From Blautia wexlerae DSM 19850 (GTDB lineage: Bacteria; Bacillota; Clostridia; Lachnospirales; Lachnospiraceae): a stretch of 64,000 nucleotides of DNA. Of the stretch, positions 34,519 through 43,168 are shown piece by piece. The stretch is from the NCBI RefSeq assembly GCF_025148125.1, contig NZ_CP102267.1, positions 2,552,501-2,616,500 on the forward strand, in the 5' to 3' direction. The first letter of the stretch is position 1, and every line of letters begins with the position of its first letter. The notes under the pieces are model-generated. The model saw only the letters and a program-made list of their open reading frames with translations. It did not search any database and was not told the origin of the DNA. The position numbers and the translations under genes are program-made.

Positions 34519-34592
34519 TATAGTATTCTCAGATACAGTAATCTATCAGAATAGTCCTTATTTTTTATAAAAATCGTACGCGAGGTGAATTT

Positions 34593-35501
34593 ATGGGATT
34601 AATCAGAACAGAACTTATGCCAGATTCTTCAGAAGTAGTTCCTTATGATCATGCCGGAATTCCTTTGTATATCCGGGCGGCACATCTTGCTTCTTATTAT
34701 AACATGTGTGCTCCCTGCCACTGGCATGATGATATTGAATGGATCTATATTATCACTGGAAGAATGAGATATTATGTGAACGGAAAAAGACTTATCTTAA
34801 ATGAAGGTGATTCCCTGATGGTCAATGCAAGACAGATGCATTACGGATATGCTTTTGAACAACAGGACTGCTATTTTCTCTGTATTCTGTTTCACCCTTC
34901 TTTGTTTGGGAATAACCAGATATTACAGGAAAAATATTTTCTTCCTTTTTTCGAAAACACCAGCCTGGAATTTCATCATTTTTACTCAAATGATGAAGCA
35001 GGGGTGAAAGTCGGCAGATATTTACAGGAAGTTCTCCTGTTGAAAGAAGATTCTGATTCAGGTTATGAATTAGGTGTTATAAGCTGTATGCTGGAACTAT
35101 GGAGCTTTCTTATCCGCACTGATCTGCTGTCAGCTGCAAAAAATAAATCAGAGTCCAAACAGGAACTGAACATTCAGAAAGATATGGTATCCTTTATTTA
35201 TCAGCATTATCCTGAGAAAATATCTCTTACGGATATTGCAGCCGCCGGTCATGTAGGAAGGAGTAAATGCTGCCAAATATTTAAACATTATATGCAGCAG
35301 TCTCCTGTGGATTTTCTCAATACCTACCGATTAAAGATCAGCTGCCGTCTCCTGTGCACTACGCAGAAAAGCATAACAGAGATTGCTATCTTGTGCGGAT
35401 TTAATCATTTAAGTTATTTTTCCAAATATTTTATGGAATGTTATGGATGTACGCCAAGAGAATATCGTACGCTCCATGAACACGAAACACTTTTGACTTG
35501 A
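34593..35501 (+). CDS. AraC-family transcriptional regulator with cupin sensor
   Basis: The 302-residue protein has an N-terminal cupin-like sensor (CHWHDDIEWIYIITGRMRYYVNG; LNEGDSLMVNARQMHYGY, residues 40-90) and a C-terminal AraC helix-turn-helix pair at about 205-295 (ISLTDIAAAGHVGRSKCCQIFKHYM; ITEIAILCGFNHLSYFSKYFMECYGCTPREYR). It is the usual class of carbohydrate- or metabolite-sensing activator. The divergent MATE gene is a likely target. ATG 34593 has CGCGAGGTGAATTT upstream. A bidirectional terminator lies at 35675-35716. Confidence 0.92.
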   Translation: MGLIRTELMPDSSEVVPYDHAGIPLYIRAAHLASYYNMCAPCHWHDDIEWIYIITGRMRYYVNGKRLILNEGDSLMVNARQMHYGYAFEQQDCYFLCILFHPSLFGNNQILQEKYFLPFFENTSLEFHHFYSNDEAGVKVGRYLQEVLLLKEDSDSGYELGVISCMLELWSFLIRTDLLSAAKNKSESKQELNIQKDMVSFIYQHYPEKISLTDIAAAGHVGRSKCCQIFKHYMQQSPVDFLNTYRLKISCRLLCTTQKSITEIAILCGFNHLSYFSKYFMECYGCTPREYRTLHEHETLLT

Positions 35502-35783
35502 TTATTATCTGTACGATACTATTCCCCGATTTCGTTATGTAGCTCTACGCCAAATAACTGTCTCGCAGTTTATAAGAAGAGGCTTGCACTTTTCCCGGTA
35601 TAAGTAATTTCCCATCCGCTGCTCATTATCCTTCGTAATTAATGCAGGAGACTTACTTAATTTAGCAAAACTATAAAAGAGACTGCTACATCTTAATATG
35701 TAAACAGTCTCTTTTTCGCACTTTAAATATTTAGAACCCGCTGATTTATTACGTAAATCATTATTTTCTCATATTTATTTCAA
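35502..35783. other. Intergenic region with dispersed-repeat fragments
   Basis: This 282-bp gap contains the terminator at 35675-35716 and, at 35737-35760, CCGCTGATTTATTACGTAAATCA, which resembles CCGCAGATTTACTTCGTAAATC at 42673-42695. It is probably a relic of the same repeat. No ORF. Confidence 0.4.
35675..35716. terminator. Terminator of the AraC gene, bidirectional with flavodoxin
   Basis: AAAAGAGACTG (35675-35685) pairs with CAGTCTCTTTTT (35704-35715), with an inner TACAT/ATGTA stem. It is followed by T's on plus and preceded by A's on plus, so it can work in both directions. Confidence 0.8.
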
Positions 35784-36206
35784 TTATACTAATGCAGCAC
35801 CCAGTGCTTTGCATGCTTCTGTAGCTTCATCATCTGGTTCTTCCTGGCAGATCACACTTTCACATACAAGGTTTGCACCAGCTTCCTTGCAGGAATCTTC
35901 CCAGTTGCGCATCCATTCGCCATCTCCCCATCCGTAAGAACCAAAAAGAGCGATATTTTTGCCTTTGAGTGCATCTTTACATCCATCAAACATCGGCTCG
36001 AACTCTGTATCTTCCAGAACTTCATCTCCCATTGCCGGGCATCCAAAAGCAATTGCATCATATTCAGTTACTTTAGATCCGTCAAAATCCTCACAAGTAT
36101 GAAGAACAGCCTCGCCGCCTTTTCCCTTAACTCCGTCTGCAACTGCATTTGCCATTGCCTCTGTGTTTCCTGTGCTGCTCCAATATACAACTGCTACTTT
36201 ACTCAT
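35784..36206 (-). CDS. Flavodoxin
   Basis: This 140-residue FMN-binding electron carrier has the phosphate-binding loop YWSSTGNTEAMANAVADG at residues 8-25, the aromatic-containing IAFGCPAMGDEVLE near 55 and FGSYGWGDGEWMRNWE near 90, all expected in short-chain flavodoxins. It would replace ferredoxin in low-iron conditions. The start at 36206 is preferred over ATG 36257 because AAGGAGG lies 9 nt upstream and it gives the family N-terminus MSKVAVVYW. It lies just downstream of DUF3793, with which it is often paired in Clostridia, suggesting shared metal regulation. Confidence 0.95.
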   Translation of the reverse strand: MSKVAVVYWSSTGNTEAMANAVADGVKGKGGEAVLHTCEDFDGSKVTEYDAIAFGCPAMGDEVLEDTEFEPMFDGCKDALKGKNIALFGSYGWGDGEWMRNWEDSCKEAGANLVCESVICQEEPDDEATEACKALGAALV

Positions 36207-36354
36207 GATTAAAATCCTCCTTAAATTCGCTCTGCTTTTTCTTTGCCGCAAAGCCATGATTTATATTATAATAAAAAGTCATACGGCTTTTCTATTATAC
36301 TGATTCTTAAATGGACTCTCCGTCCCTGCTATATTACTGTATATAGCTTCTTCC

Positions 36355-36906
36355 TTACGCAGCTACTGTCAGCTGGCGTACACTTCTTCCCTGATTCCAA
36401 AGACGTACATACACGTTGGTACATTTCTTAAATCTGGCAAAAGCCTTTATTGCCTCACATTCATTGCAGTAAACCTTCCAACAACCTACACATTTACAGT
36501 TCTGCCCTGCATTCTTGATAAATCCGATCACATCTCCCAGTGGATATCCCAGAAACAATCCGATTTCATGAGGAAAATCTTCTCTCTGGGCCAGGCGGCT
36601 TCTCAGTCTCTCAAGTGCATATGCAGGATCTGTACTCTCATACCCATACTTCTTTATGAAATTCGCAACACCAGGTTTCTTCAGATCTCTTTCAAGGCTT
36701 GAGAACCGGCAGACATAAATCAGCGCCTTTTTCTCACTCCTGCGAAGTACTGTGAGGGAAACGCCTTTTTCTCTTACACATTCATTAAAACCTTCTACGC
36801 TTTTCCATAATTCTTCCTCAGATTCATATTTATATGTAAAAAGATTTCCGGTTTTAATAGATGCTAATGTAGGTGAACAATGTTCGATCACAGATTTCTC
36901 CAGCAT
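36355..36906 (-). CDS. DUF3793 protein
   Basis: The 183-residue protein matches DUF3793, with a conserved FPHEIGLFLGYPLGDVIGFIKN near residue 115 and a CKCVGCWKVYCNE Cys-rich segment near 140. The Cys cluster (CxCxxCxxxxC) may bind metal. The biochemical role is unknown. In Firmicutes DUF3793 genes often lie with flavodoxins, as here (149-nt gap on the same strand), and are often under metal-dependent regulators. The upstream GGTTAG-N6-CTAACC box at 36938-36955 could be such an operator. ATG 36906 follows GAAAGGAATCATAAC. Confidence 0.88.
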   Translation of the reverse strand: MLEKSVIEHCSPTLASIKTGNLFTYKYESEEELWKSVEGFNECVREKGVSLTVLRRSEKKALIYVCRFSSLERDLKKPGVANFIKKYGYESTDPAYALERLRSRLAQREDFPHEIGLFLGYPLGDVIGFIKNAGQNCKCVGCWKVYCNECEAIKAFARFKKCTNVYVRLWNQGRSVRQLTVAA

Positions 36907-36937
36907 GTTATGATTCCTTTCTCAATAACAAAATATC

Positions 36938-36955
36938 GGTTAGAATGCACTAACC
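36938..36955. promoter_or_regulatory. Candidate metal-regulator operator upstream of DUF3793
   Basis: GGTTAG-N6-CTAACC is an 18-bp inverted repeat (36938-36955), 32 nt before the DUF3793 start. The half-site TTAG/CTAA recalls DtxR/IdeR-type sites but the spacing differs (N6 rather than N1). DUF3793 and flavodoxin are typical metal-responsive genes. No other copy was found in the window. Confidence 0.45.
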
Positions 36956-37155
36956 ATTTATTAAAAAATAAAGCTTTACGAAACATTTTATTGCTTTTGT
37001 TTGCTGTAAGGCTTGAATTTACTGCTGCAAAAAGACCTTCAACAGATTGGTCAGTAGCTTAAGTTATTTGCATCTAACTCTATAGTTTAATATATACTAT
37101 CTCTGATATTCTGTCAAGTTAATTTTATATAACTTTTTAGTAATTTTTTAAATCG

Positions 37156-37197
37156 CAAAAAACAGAGGAATATACATACTGTATCCCCTCTGTTTTT
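37156..37197 (-). terminator. Terminator of sbcDC
   Basis: AAAAAACAGAGG (37157-37168) pairs with CCTCTGTTTTT (37187-37197), with an inner ATAC/GTAT stem. Reading minus, a T-run (TTTTTTGCG) follows. It lies about 60 nt after the sbcC stop codon. Confidence 0.75.
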
Positions 37198-37217
37198 CTA
37201 CTCTATTTCTTATTGAG

Positions 37218-37257
37218 AATTGTGGGAGCCGCTTTGCAGCAGAGCAATTCCATAAAA
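37218..37257. repeat. Repeat fragment GAATTG..GAGCAATTC plus MITE end
   Basis: GAATTGTGGGAGCCGCTTTG and GCAGAGCAATTC (37218-37251) resemble the reverse complement of the core of the element at 42624-42657. It runs into GCAATTCCATAAAA (37244-37257), which matches the MITE terminus at 19231-19244. Confidence 0.45.
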
Positions 37258-37259
37258 TC

Positions 37260-40200
37260 TCATCCTTCTATACAGATCGTACTTCCAACTCCATCTTCTG
37301 TCCGTTTCTTTGTTACTATGATCTTCTTATCAATACGTTCTTTCAGCTCTGCTACATGGGAAACAATCCCCACCAGTCTGCTTCCCTGACTGAGATCCTT
37401 CAATGCGCGGATTGCCTGATCAAGGGCATCTTCATCCAGAGATCCGAAACCTTCATCCACAAACATGGTATCAAGCTGGATCCCACCGGAGCTTGACTGA
37501 ATCTCATCGGAAAGTCCCAGTGCCAGAGACAGAGATGCCTGAAATGTTTCTCCGCCTGATAAGGTCTTGACACTTCGGACAGTTCCATTGTAATGGTCTA
37601 CTACATCCAGTTCCAGACCGGTTTTCCCTACCCTGCTCTTGTTTTCTTTTCTGCGAACTAACTCGTACTGACCGCTGCTCATGGTCATCAGACGGATATT
37701 GGCACGCGCAAGAATGCGATCAAAATACTGCATTTGGATGTAAGTTTCCAGCATGATCCTTGCCTTACCTGTGATCGTACCATTGGCAGTGTCTGAGAGA
37801 GATTTCATCCACTTCCAGCGGGTTTCCGTTTTCAGAAGTTCTGTCTGCTGTCTGCGGATTTTTTCATACATGTCACTGTTGATTTCCAGGCGGGCATGGA
37901 TTTCATCACGATTTTCTGAAAGTGATTTCTTTTGCTGTGCAAAGTTTTCTTTCTGAGCATTCAGTTCCTCAGCTGAAATACTTATGGATTCTTTTAACTG
38001 TTCTGTCAGAGATGCAATTACCGAATCCAGTTCTGTCATTCTCTTTTCTAATACTTCTCTCGCTTCTGTTACTGTTTTATAATGTATTTCAAGCTTCTTT
38101 TGTTCCTCAGTCTTAAGCTGGATCTGAGACAGGATTTCTTCCTTTGTCCTCTCACCCAGCTCTTTTTCCATATTCTCTCTCTGCTTCTGCAGCTGCTCAT
38201 ATCTGGATTTCTCTGCTGCTGTCTGCTGCTGATTCTGATTGATCTGGTCTGTGATCGTTGTAAGTTCTGTCTGAGTCTTACCAATCTGCATCTCCAGAAG
38301 TTTTCTCTGTTCCAGAAGTGCTGTCAGATCCTTTTGTTTCTGTTCCAGAATATCCTGCTGCTGTTTTAGCCATTCTGCCGCTTTCTTTCCCTGCAGCAAA
38401 ACCTGTGATACATTACCAGTTTCCTTTTGATACACTGTTTCACTGCTATGATCCTGTAACAGTTCCGGATCAGTTTTCATCCTCTGTCTTGCATCTTCTT
38501 CATAGATCCATGAAAGTACAGGTTCCTTCAATTGGTTATTCAGCTGTTCCTGAATGCTCTCCAGCTGGCTCTTCCTCTTTTCAAGACTGATCTGTAATTT
38601 CTGAAATTCTTTTGCATGCTGCTCCGACTGTGTGGTGAACTCTTCCTTTTTCTTCAACAGATCCTGATAAACTTTTTTCTGTTTTTGGATTTCTTCTAAT
38701 CCTGTCTGTACGCTGCTTTCCTGATTTTTTATAAATAAACATAATTCATGATCAGAAAGTTCATTTCGAAGTATTTCTTGTGTTTCCTCTTGTGGCAGAA
38801 ACTGTGCTGCATAGCTTTTAAACCCTTCTGTCAATTCTTCCCTGCAACGCTGCAGCAGTCCTGCTGCCTCTCCTGCCTGCACACTTGCGTCAGATGCCGC
38901 TTTTTCCGCAGCTTCTGTTAACTTTTTCTGTTTTTTCAGTTGTTCTTCTGTGGGAACTTCCTTCGGAGTCTGCGTAAGCTTTGGATGATGAACAGAACCA
39001 CATACCGGACACGGCATTCCATCCTGAAGTCCTGCTGCCAATATCCCCGCCTGCCCATCCAGATAAGCCTGTTCCATTTTGTTCAGGATTTCTTTTATTT
39101 CTGCCCGTTTCTGAGAAGCGGTCAGATAAGCCTTCTTTTTGCTTTCTGCTTTCTTTTCCAGATCCTGATACCGTTTCTGCTGATCTTCTATTTTCTGTAT
39201 CTGCTGCAAACATACGACCAGGCTGTTCTCTTTGATTTCCAAATTCCCACCGGAAACAATTTTCTCTTCCAGATCAGTCAAATCCTTTTTTATCTGTTTC
39301 GCAAGTTGTTCTTCCTGTCCGGACTGTATTTTCAGTTCACTGATTTTTGTCTGAAGAAACTCAAGATTTCCGCAGTTCTTATAAACTCCTGCATAAAGAG
39401 TATCTATTTTCTCTTTCCGGAAATCTGTTTCTGCTTTTTCTTTCTCCGCACTGTCTGTTGTCTGATATTCTTTTTGTTTTTGTTCAAGAACAGTTTTCTT
39501 TTCTTTCTGACGATTCTGCAGTGCAATACTGTCTATTGCCAATTTTTCAATCTGTTTTGAAACATTTTCTATTTCTCTGCGCAGATTTTCCAGATTTGTA
39601 TAACGCTTCAGATTCTCTTTTTCTTTCTGTATGGAAAGTATCAGGCGTTGGATCTCCTCTGGTTCCTTTGCCCCATTTTCTGCATCTTTTTGTGCCTGTT
39701 CCAACTGTGGAAGCAATCCTTCTCTCTCTTGCAGAAGCTGTTCCTTCCTTGCCTTTGCATCTGCTTCTTTATGAGCCTTTCCCAAAAGCTGATTTACTTT
39801 TTCAAGTTCTGTATCATTCTCTTTGATCTGCTTATTTACAGCTTTCAAGTTATCCTTATCTGCCTTCAGAAACTGCTCCAGAATTTCCAGACTCTCTTCC
39901 AGATTTCCTTCAAAGCCATTCTTCTCCATCAATATCCACTGTTGTCCCAGCTGATCTTCTGTAGAATATCTGACCTGTTCCGTATACTGGCGGATACTTC
40001 TCAACAGCTCTTTATACGCCTTGTCCAGACCACCGGCCTCGAATTTTAATTTTTCCTGAATCACCTTATAAATATCCGTATGGAAAAGCTTTCTGAAAAT
40101 GTTGCTGCGTTCCTCTGTATCAGCCAGCAGCAATTTCCTGAAATCTCCCTGTGCGATCATAGCGATCTGCGTAAACTGCTTCATATCCAGTCCGATCAGT

Positions 40201-40613
40201 TCAGTAACCGCCTGGTTCACTTCCTTTAGCTTTGTCACAGGAGCTCTTCCATCAGAAAAAGTAAGCAACGCCTCCCCCTTTTGGGTAGTCATTCCAGTGC
40301 CTCTGGTCTTTGGCCGCTCATAATCCGGGCTTCGCTTCACTGTATACACTGCATCTTTATATTCAAAAATATATTCCGCATACGTAGGTGTTTCCGGTTT
40401 TGCATACTTACTTCTGAGCATGGATGCCTCCCGGACTCCTCCGCTTGTCTCCCCATACAACGCAAATGTAATCCCATCAAAGATCGTCGTTTTTCCCGCT
40501 CCCGTATCTCCGGTCACCAGAAAAAGGCCCTGTCCTCCAAGCTGTGTAAAATCGATCACAGTCTCATCCGCATATGGACCAAATGCAGATAATGTCAACT
40601 TCAATGGTTTCAT
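37260..40613 (-). CDS. sbcC: Exonuclease subunit SbcC
   Basis: SbcC is the SMC-like ATPase of the SbcCD nuclease, which cleaves DNA hairpins and double-strand-break ends. The 1117-residue protein has Walker A in GDTGAGKTTIFDGITFALYG near residue 34, a long coiled coil, a zinc hook in PCPVCGSVHHPK near residue 535, then a second coiled coil and the ABC signature TLSGGETFQASLSLALG with Walker B MFVDEGFGSLDED near 1070. The 4-nt overlap (ATGA) with sbcD makes the pair co-translated. The length is within the family range. The 3' end is 14 nt after the repeat fragment at 37218-37257. No anomalies in the catalytic motifs. Confidence 0.96.
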   Translation of the reverse strand: MKPLKLTLSAFGPYADETVIDFTQLGGQGLFLVTGDTGAGKTTIFDGITFALYGETSGGVREASMLRSKYAKPETPTYAEYIFEYKDAVYTVKRSPDYERPKTRGTGMTTQKGEALLTFSDGRAPVTKLKEVNQAVTELIGLDMKQFTQIAMIAQGDFRKLLLADTEERSNIFRKLFHTDIYKVIQEKLKFEAGGLDKAYKELLRSIRQYTEQVRYSTEDQLGQQWILMEKNGFEGNLEESLEILEQFLKADKDNLKAVNKQIKENDTELEKVNQLLGKAHKEADAKARKEQLLQEREGLLPQLEQAQKDAENGAKEPEEIQRLILSIQKEKENLKRYTNLENLRREIENVSKQIEKLAIDSIALQNRQKEKKTVLEQKQKEYQTTDSAEKEKAETDFRKEKIDTLYAGVYKNCGNLEFLQTKISELKIQSGQEEQLAKQIKKDLTDLEEKIVSGGNLEIKENSLVVCLQQIQKIEDQQKRYQDLEKKAESKKKAYLTASQKRAEIKEILNKMEQAYLDGQAGILAAGLQDGMPCPVCGSVHHPKLTQTPKEVPTEEQLKKQKKLTEAAEKAASDASVQAGEAAGLLQRCREELTEGFKSYAAQFLPQEETQEILRNELSDHELCLFIKNQESSVQTGLEEIQKQKKVYQDLLKKKEEFTTQSEQHAKEFQKLQISLEKRKSQLESIQEQLNNQLKEPVLSWIYEEDARQRMKTDPELLQDHSSETVYQKETGNVSQVLLQGKKAAEWLKQQQDILEQKQKDLTALLEQRKLLEMQIGKTQTELTTITDQINQNQQQTAAEKSRYEQLQKQRENMEKELGERTKEEILSQIQLKTEEQKKLEIHYKTVTEAREVLEKRMTELDSVIASLTEQLKESISISAEELNAQKENFAQQKKSLSENRDEIHARLEINSDMYEKIRRQQTELLKTETRWKWMKSLSDTANGTITGKARIMLETYIQMQYFDRILARANIRLMTMSSGQYELVRRKENKSRVGKTGLELDVVDHYNGTVRSVKTLSGGETFQASLSLALGLSDEIQSSSGGIQLDTMFVDEGFGSLDEDALDQAIRALKDLSQGSRLVGIVSHVAELKERIDKKIIVTKKRTEDGVGSTICIEG

Positions 40614-41746
40614 ACGCGCACCTCCTTCAGATCCTGGATCAGTTTTTCCACAAACTCTGTCTGCTCTTCTTTCATAGGTTCATTATTTAACAGCTCATAA
40701 AACTCCTCAAACAGCTCCAGCTCTGACTTTTGTTCCTGAACCTCCACTGCCTGAACCTCCCGGTTCTCACGTGTTCGTTTATTGTCATATTCCAGACGCA
40801 TCAGATTGGGATAAACAGTACGCAGCTTCTGGAGTGCCCCCGGCACATCTTCCTCATCTGTCAGAGTAATCTGAAGATAATCCATCTTATTTTCAGCAGT
40901 ATAATGATCCTTCGCTGTCACATCCATATAGGTTCCCCTCAGCTTACGCATATCCCGTCTGGGAATCAAAGGTACTGTACTGACCCTCACATTTCCCTTC
41001 TCCAGAAGCTCCACAATCATTACCGACTTTTTATGATCTGCTTCCGAAAAAGAATACTTAAGCGGCGTCCCACTGTAACGCAAGGTCTCTCTCCCCATTT
41101 TCTGAGGTCTGTGGATGTGTCCCAGTGCCACATAGTCAAAATCCTTAAATACTTCCGCACTGACATTGTCAAGACCGCCAACCCATGTTTCTTCTGAGTC
41201 ACTTCTGTCTGCTCCGGTCACAAACTGATGTGCCACCAGCACATTTCTCTGTGTCGTATCGATCTCACACTCCTGCAGAGCAGCCATAACACCCTCTTCA
41301 TAAGTATTAATGTCATCCCTCTGCAAAGCATGGCGTACTGCCGCAGGTTTCAAAAAAGGCAGAAGATATACAGATATTGGTCCATACTGATCTTTTAACA
41401 CAATCCTTTTCATCTCTCCATCATAAACCTGCGAAATATAAATATCACTGCTTTCAAACAGCTTTGCCCCAAAGGAAAGCCTTTCTGCTGAATCATGATT
41501 TCCACTGATCATGTACACAGGAATCTCAGCTTTAGCCAGTCCTGTAATAAACTCATCAAACAACTGCACTGCCTCTGCCGACGGCACTGTCTTATCATAA
41601 ACATCCCCTGCGATTAAAACTCCATCCACTTTCTGTTCCGCAAAGATTTTCATCATCTGATCCAGAATATACCTCTGATCCTCCAGCATGGAAAAATCAT
41701 GCACCCTTTTTCCAATATGCAAATCCCCAATATGCGCAAACTTCAT
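40610..41746 (-). CDS. sbcD: Exonuclease subunit SbcD
   Basis: SbcD is the metallophosphoesterase-type nuclease of SbcCD (Mre11 homologue). The 378-residue protein has the four metal-binding motifs: GDLHIGK near residue 6, GDVYD near 50, GNHDS near 82 and GHIH near 220, with the C-terminal capping domain after residue 250. The start at 41746 (MKFAHIGDLHIGKRV) is chosen over an ATG at 41809 because GGAG lies 9 nt upstream and it gives the family N-terminus. It is directly followed by sbcC. It is separated from the DeoR gene (41814) by 67 nt, so the operon promoter lies in that gap or further upstream. Confidence 0.97.
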   Translation of the reverse strand: MKFAHIGDLHIGKRVHDFSMLEDQRYILDQMMKIFAEQKVDGVLIAGDVYDKTVPSAEAVQLFDEFITGLAKAEIPVYMISGNHDSAERLSFGAKLFESSDIYISQVYDGEMKRIVLKDQYGPISVYLLPFLKPAAVRHALQRDDINTYEEGVMAALQECEIDTTQRNVLVAHQFVTGADRSDSEETWVGGLDNVSAEVFKDFDYVALGHIHRPQKMGRETLRYSGTPLKYSFSEADHKKSVMIVELLEKGNVRVSTVPLIPRRDMRKLRGTYMDVTAKDHYTAENKMDYLQITLTDEEDVPGALQKLRTVYPNLMRLEYDNKRTRENREVQAVEVQEQKSELELFEEFYELLNNEPMKEEQTEFVEKLIQDLKEVRV

Positions 41747-41813
41747 CCCACATCTCTCCAATCTTAATATCATTCCTGCCTGCTCTGTCTGCCGGCGGCA
41801 TACTGTCAATTAT

Positions 41814-42557
41814 TTATTTCACTTTCAGAATATTTTTGCTATCCTGATACTCCTCCGGAATTTCTTCTGTAAGAATTTTAGCATCTGTAAACCCGCCGAA
41901 TGTCACAGAACTTACTTCGCCAAACTTTGACTTATCTGTCAGAATATATACATCTTTGCACTGCTTCATTGCAGTACTCTTTACAATTGCTTCGCTGGTA
42001 TCCGGTGTGGTGAAGCCTTCTCTTCTGGTGATTCCATTTGTTCCGAAAAATCCCTTTGTAAAATGATACATCTGGATCATCTGCATTGCCTGACTGCCTA
42101 CGACTGCTTCTGTGGAACTCTTCAGTTCTCCTCCGATCAAATAAACCCGGATTCCCATCTTTGCCAGAGTCTGGGCGTGGGATACTGCATTGGTGACAAA
42201 GGCAGCTCTTACACCTGCCAGATATTCCAGCATCAGGCCAGTGGTGGTTCCTGCGTCCAGATAAACAAAATCATCCGGTGTGATCAGGCTGGCTGCATAT
42301 TTTGCGATCTTTTGCTTTTCTTCTTTATTTAATTCTGATTTCTGCGCTACTGTCGGTTCATAGGCAGTTACTTTATGATTTAATGCTACTGCACCGCCGA
42401 AAACCTTGGTAAGTTTTCCTGCTTTGTCCAATGCAGTAATGTCTCTGCGCACTGTGGACTCTGATGCATCCAGAAGTTCTCTCAGTTCTGTTACTGTAAC
42501 ACTCTTTTTTTCTTCCAGAAGCTTCAGAATAATATCAAATCTCTGTTCTGTAAGCAT
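41814..42557 (-). CDS. fruR: DeoR-family regulator of the fructose operon
   Basis: The 247-residue protein has a winged helix-turn-helix at residues 1-55 (MLTEQRFDIILKLLEEKKSVTVTELRELLDASESTVRRDITALDKAG) and a C-terminal sugar-phosphate-sensing domain (YLDAGTTTGLMLEYLAG near 98). DeoR family regulators of this type respond to phosphosugars such as fructose-1-phosphate. It lies downstream of the fru genes on the same strand, 295 nt after the HPr stop, which supports a role in fructose control. It is separated from HPr by the repeat at 42617-42824 and may have its own promoter. Confidence 0.85.
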   Translation of the reverse strand: MLTEQRFDIILKLLEEKKSVTVTELRELLDASESTVRRDITALDKAGKLTKVFGGAVALNHKVTAYEPTVAQKSELNKEEKQKIAKYAASLITPDDFVYLDAGTTTGLMLEYLAGVRAAFVTNAVSHAQTLAKMGIRVYLIGGELKSSTEAVVGSQAMQMIQMYHFTKGFFGTNGITRREGFTTPDTSEAIVKSTAMKQCKDVYILTDKSKFGEVSSVTFGGFTDAKILTEEIPEEYQDSKNILKVK

Positions 42558-42851
42558 GTACCCCTGCCTCCATTGTATATTTGCTTTGATTGTTTACTTC
42601 TGATTATTTTCTCCGATATCTACGAATTGCTCCGCTGCTTCGTAGCTCCCGCAATTCTACAAACATTCGGAATCCGCAGATTTACTTCGTAAATCGCTAC
42701 TTCCTCATGTTTGGCGGGTCCCAAGTTCAAAAGTCTTATCGTGCAAGCACGAACGACTTTCTGCCTTTTGACCCTGATATTTCATTATAACAGAAACAGG
42801 AGATGAATGCATCATCTCCTGTCTGTCAGTTTCTTATTTTATTCCGTAAAT
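42558..42851. other. Intergenic region between HPr and the DeoR gene
   Basis: This 294-bp gap is largely filled by the highly structured repeat annotated at 42617-42824. It contains no ORF with a ribosome-binding site. A promoter for the DeoR gene could not be assigned with confidence. Confidence 0.4.
42617..42824. repeat. Dispersed structured intergenic repeat, long copy
   Basis: A chain of hairpins: GAATTGC..GCAATTC (42624-42657), GATTTAC-TTC-GTAAATC (about 42679-42695), CGTGC-AA-GCACG (about 42740-42751) with flanking AAAGTC/GACTTT, an outer GGGTC..GACCC pair and, at its end, AGGAGATGAATGCATCATCTCCT (42799-42821). A short version lies at 32158-32247 and fragments lie at 37218-37257 and 35737-35760. 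It is likely a mobile or amplifying non-coding element; no ORF is present. Confidence 0.6.
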
Positions 42852-43109
42852 TTACAGGTTGTCCTGCATGAATTTGCTCACTGCTTCATATGCTGCTTCT
42901 TCATCAGCACCTTCGATTGTGAATGTTACTTCATGACCTTTCTTAACGCCAAGTCCCATCAGTGCAAGAAGTTTTCTGCAGTCTACTTTTTTACCTTCTT
43001 TTTCAATAGAGATTGTTGACTCAAATCCCTTTACCAGTTTTACAAGTTCTCCTGCAGGACGTGCGTGGATTCCTTCGTTGTCTGTAACTACATACTTAAA
43101 TTCTTTCAT
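42852..43109 (-). CDS. HPr-like phosphocarrier of the fructose operon
   Basis: This 85-residue HPr homologue has the active-site segment GIHARPAGELVKLVKG with His15 and Arg17. At the place where regulatory HPr carries Ser46, this copy has KKVDCRKLLALMGLG, in which position 46 is Lys. The start at 43109 (MKEFKYVVTDNEG) is chosen over ATG 43124 by family length and by GGAGGATATCAAA upstream. It is the third gene of fruK-fruA-HPr. It would pass phosphate from EI to the IIA domain of FruA; without Ser46 it should not be a substrate of HPr kinase. General HPr must be encoded elsewhere. Confidence 0.92.
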   Translation of the reverse strand: MKEFKYVVTDNEGIHARPAGELVKLVKGFESTISIEKEGKKVDCRKLLALMGLGVKKGHEVTFTIEGADEEAAYEAVSKFMQDNL

Positions 43110-43168
43110 TTTGATATCCTCCATGTTCTTTATTTTAATTTTTTGTTATTGCTTTTTTATTTCGCTGC

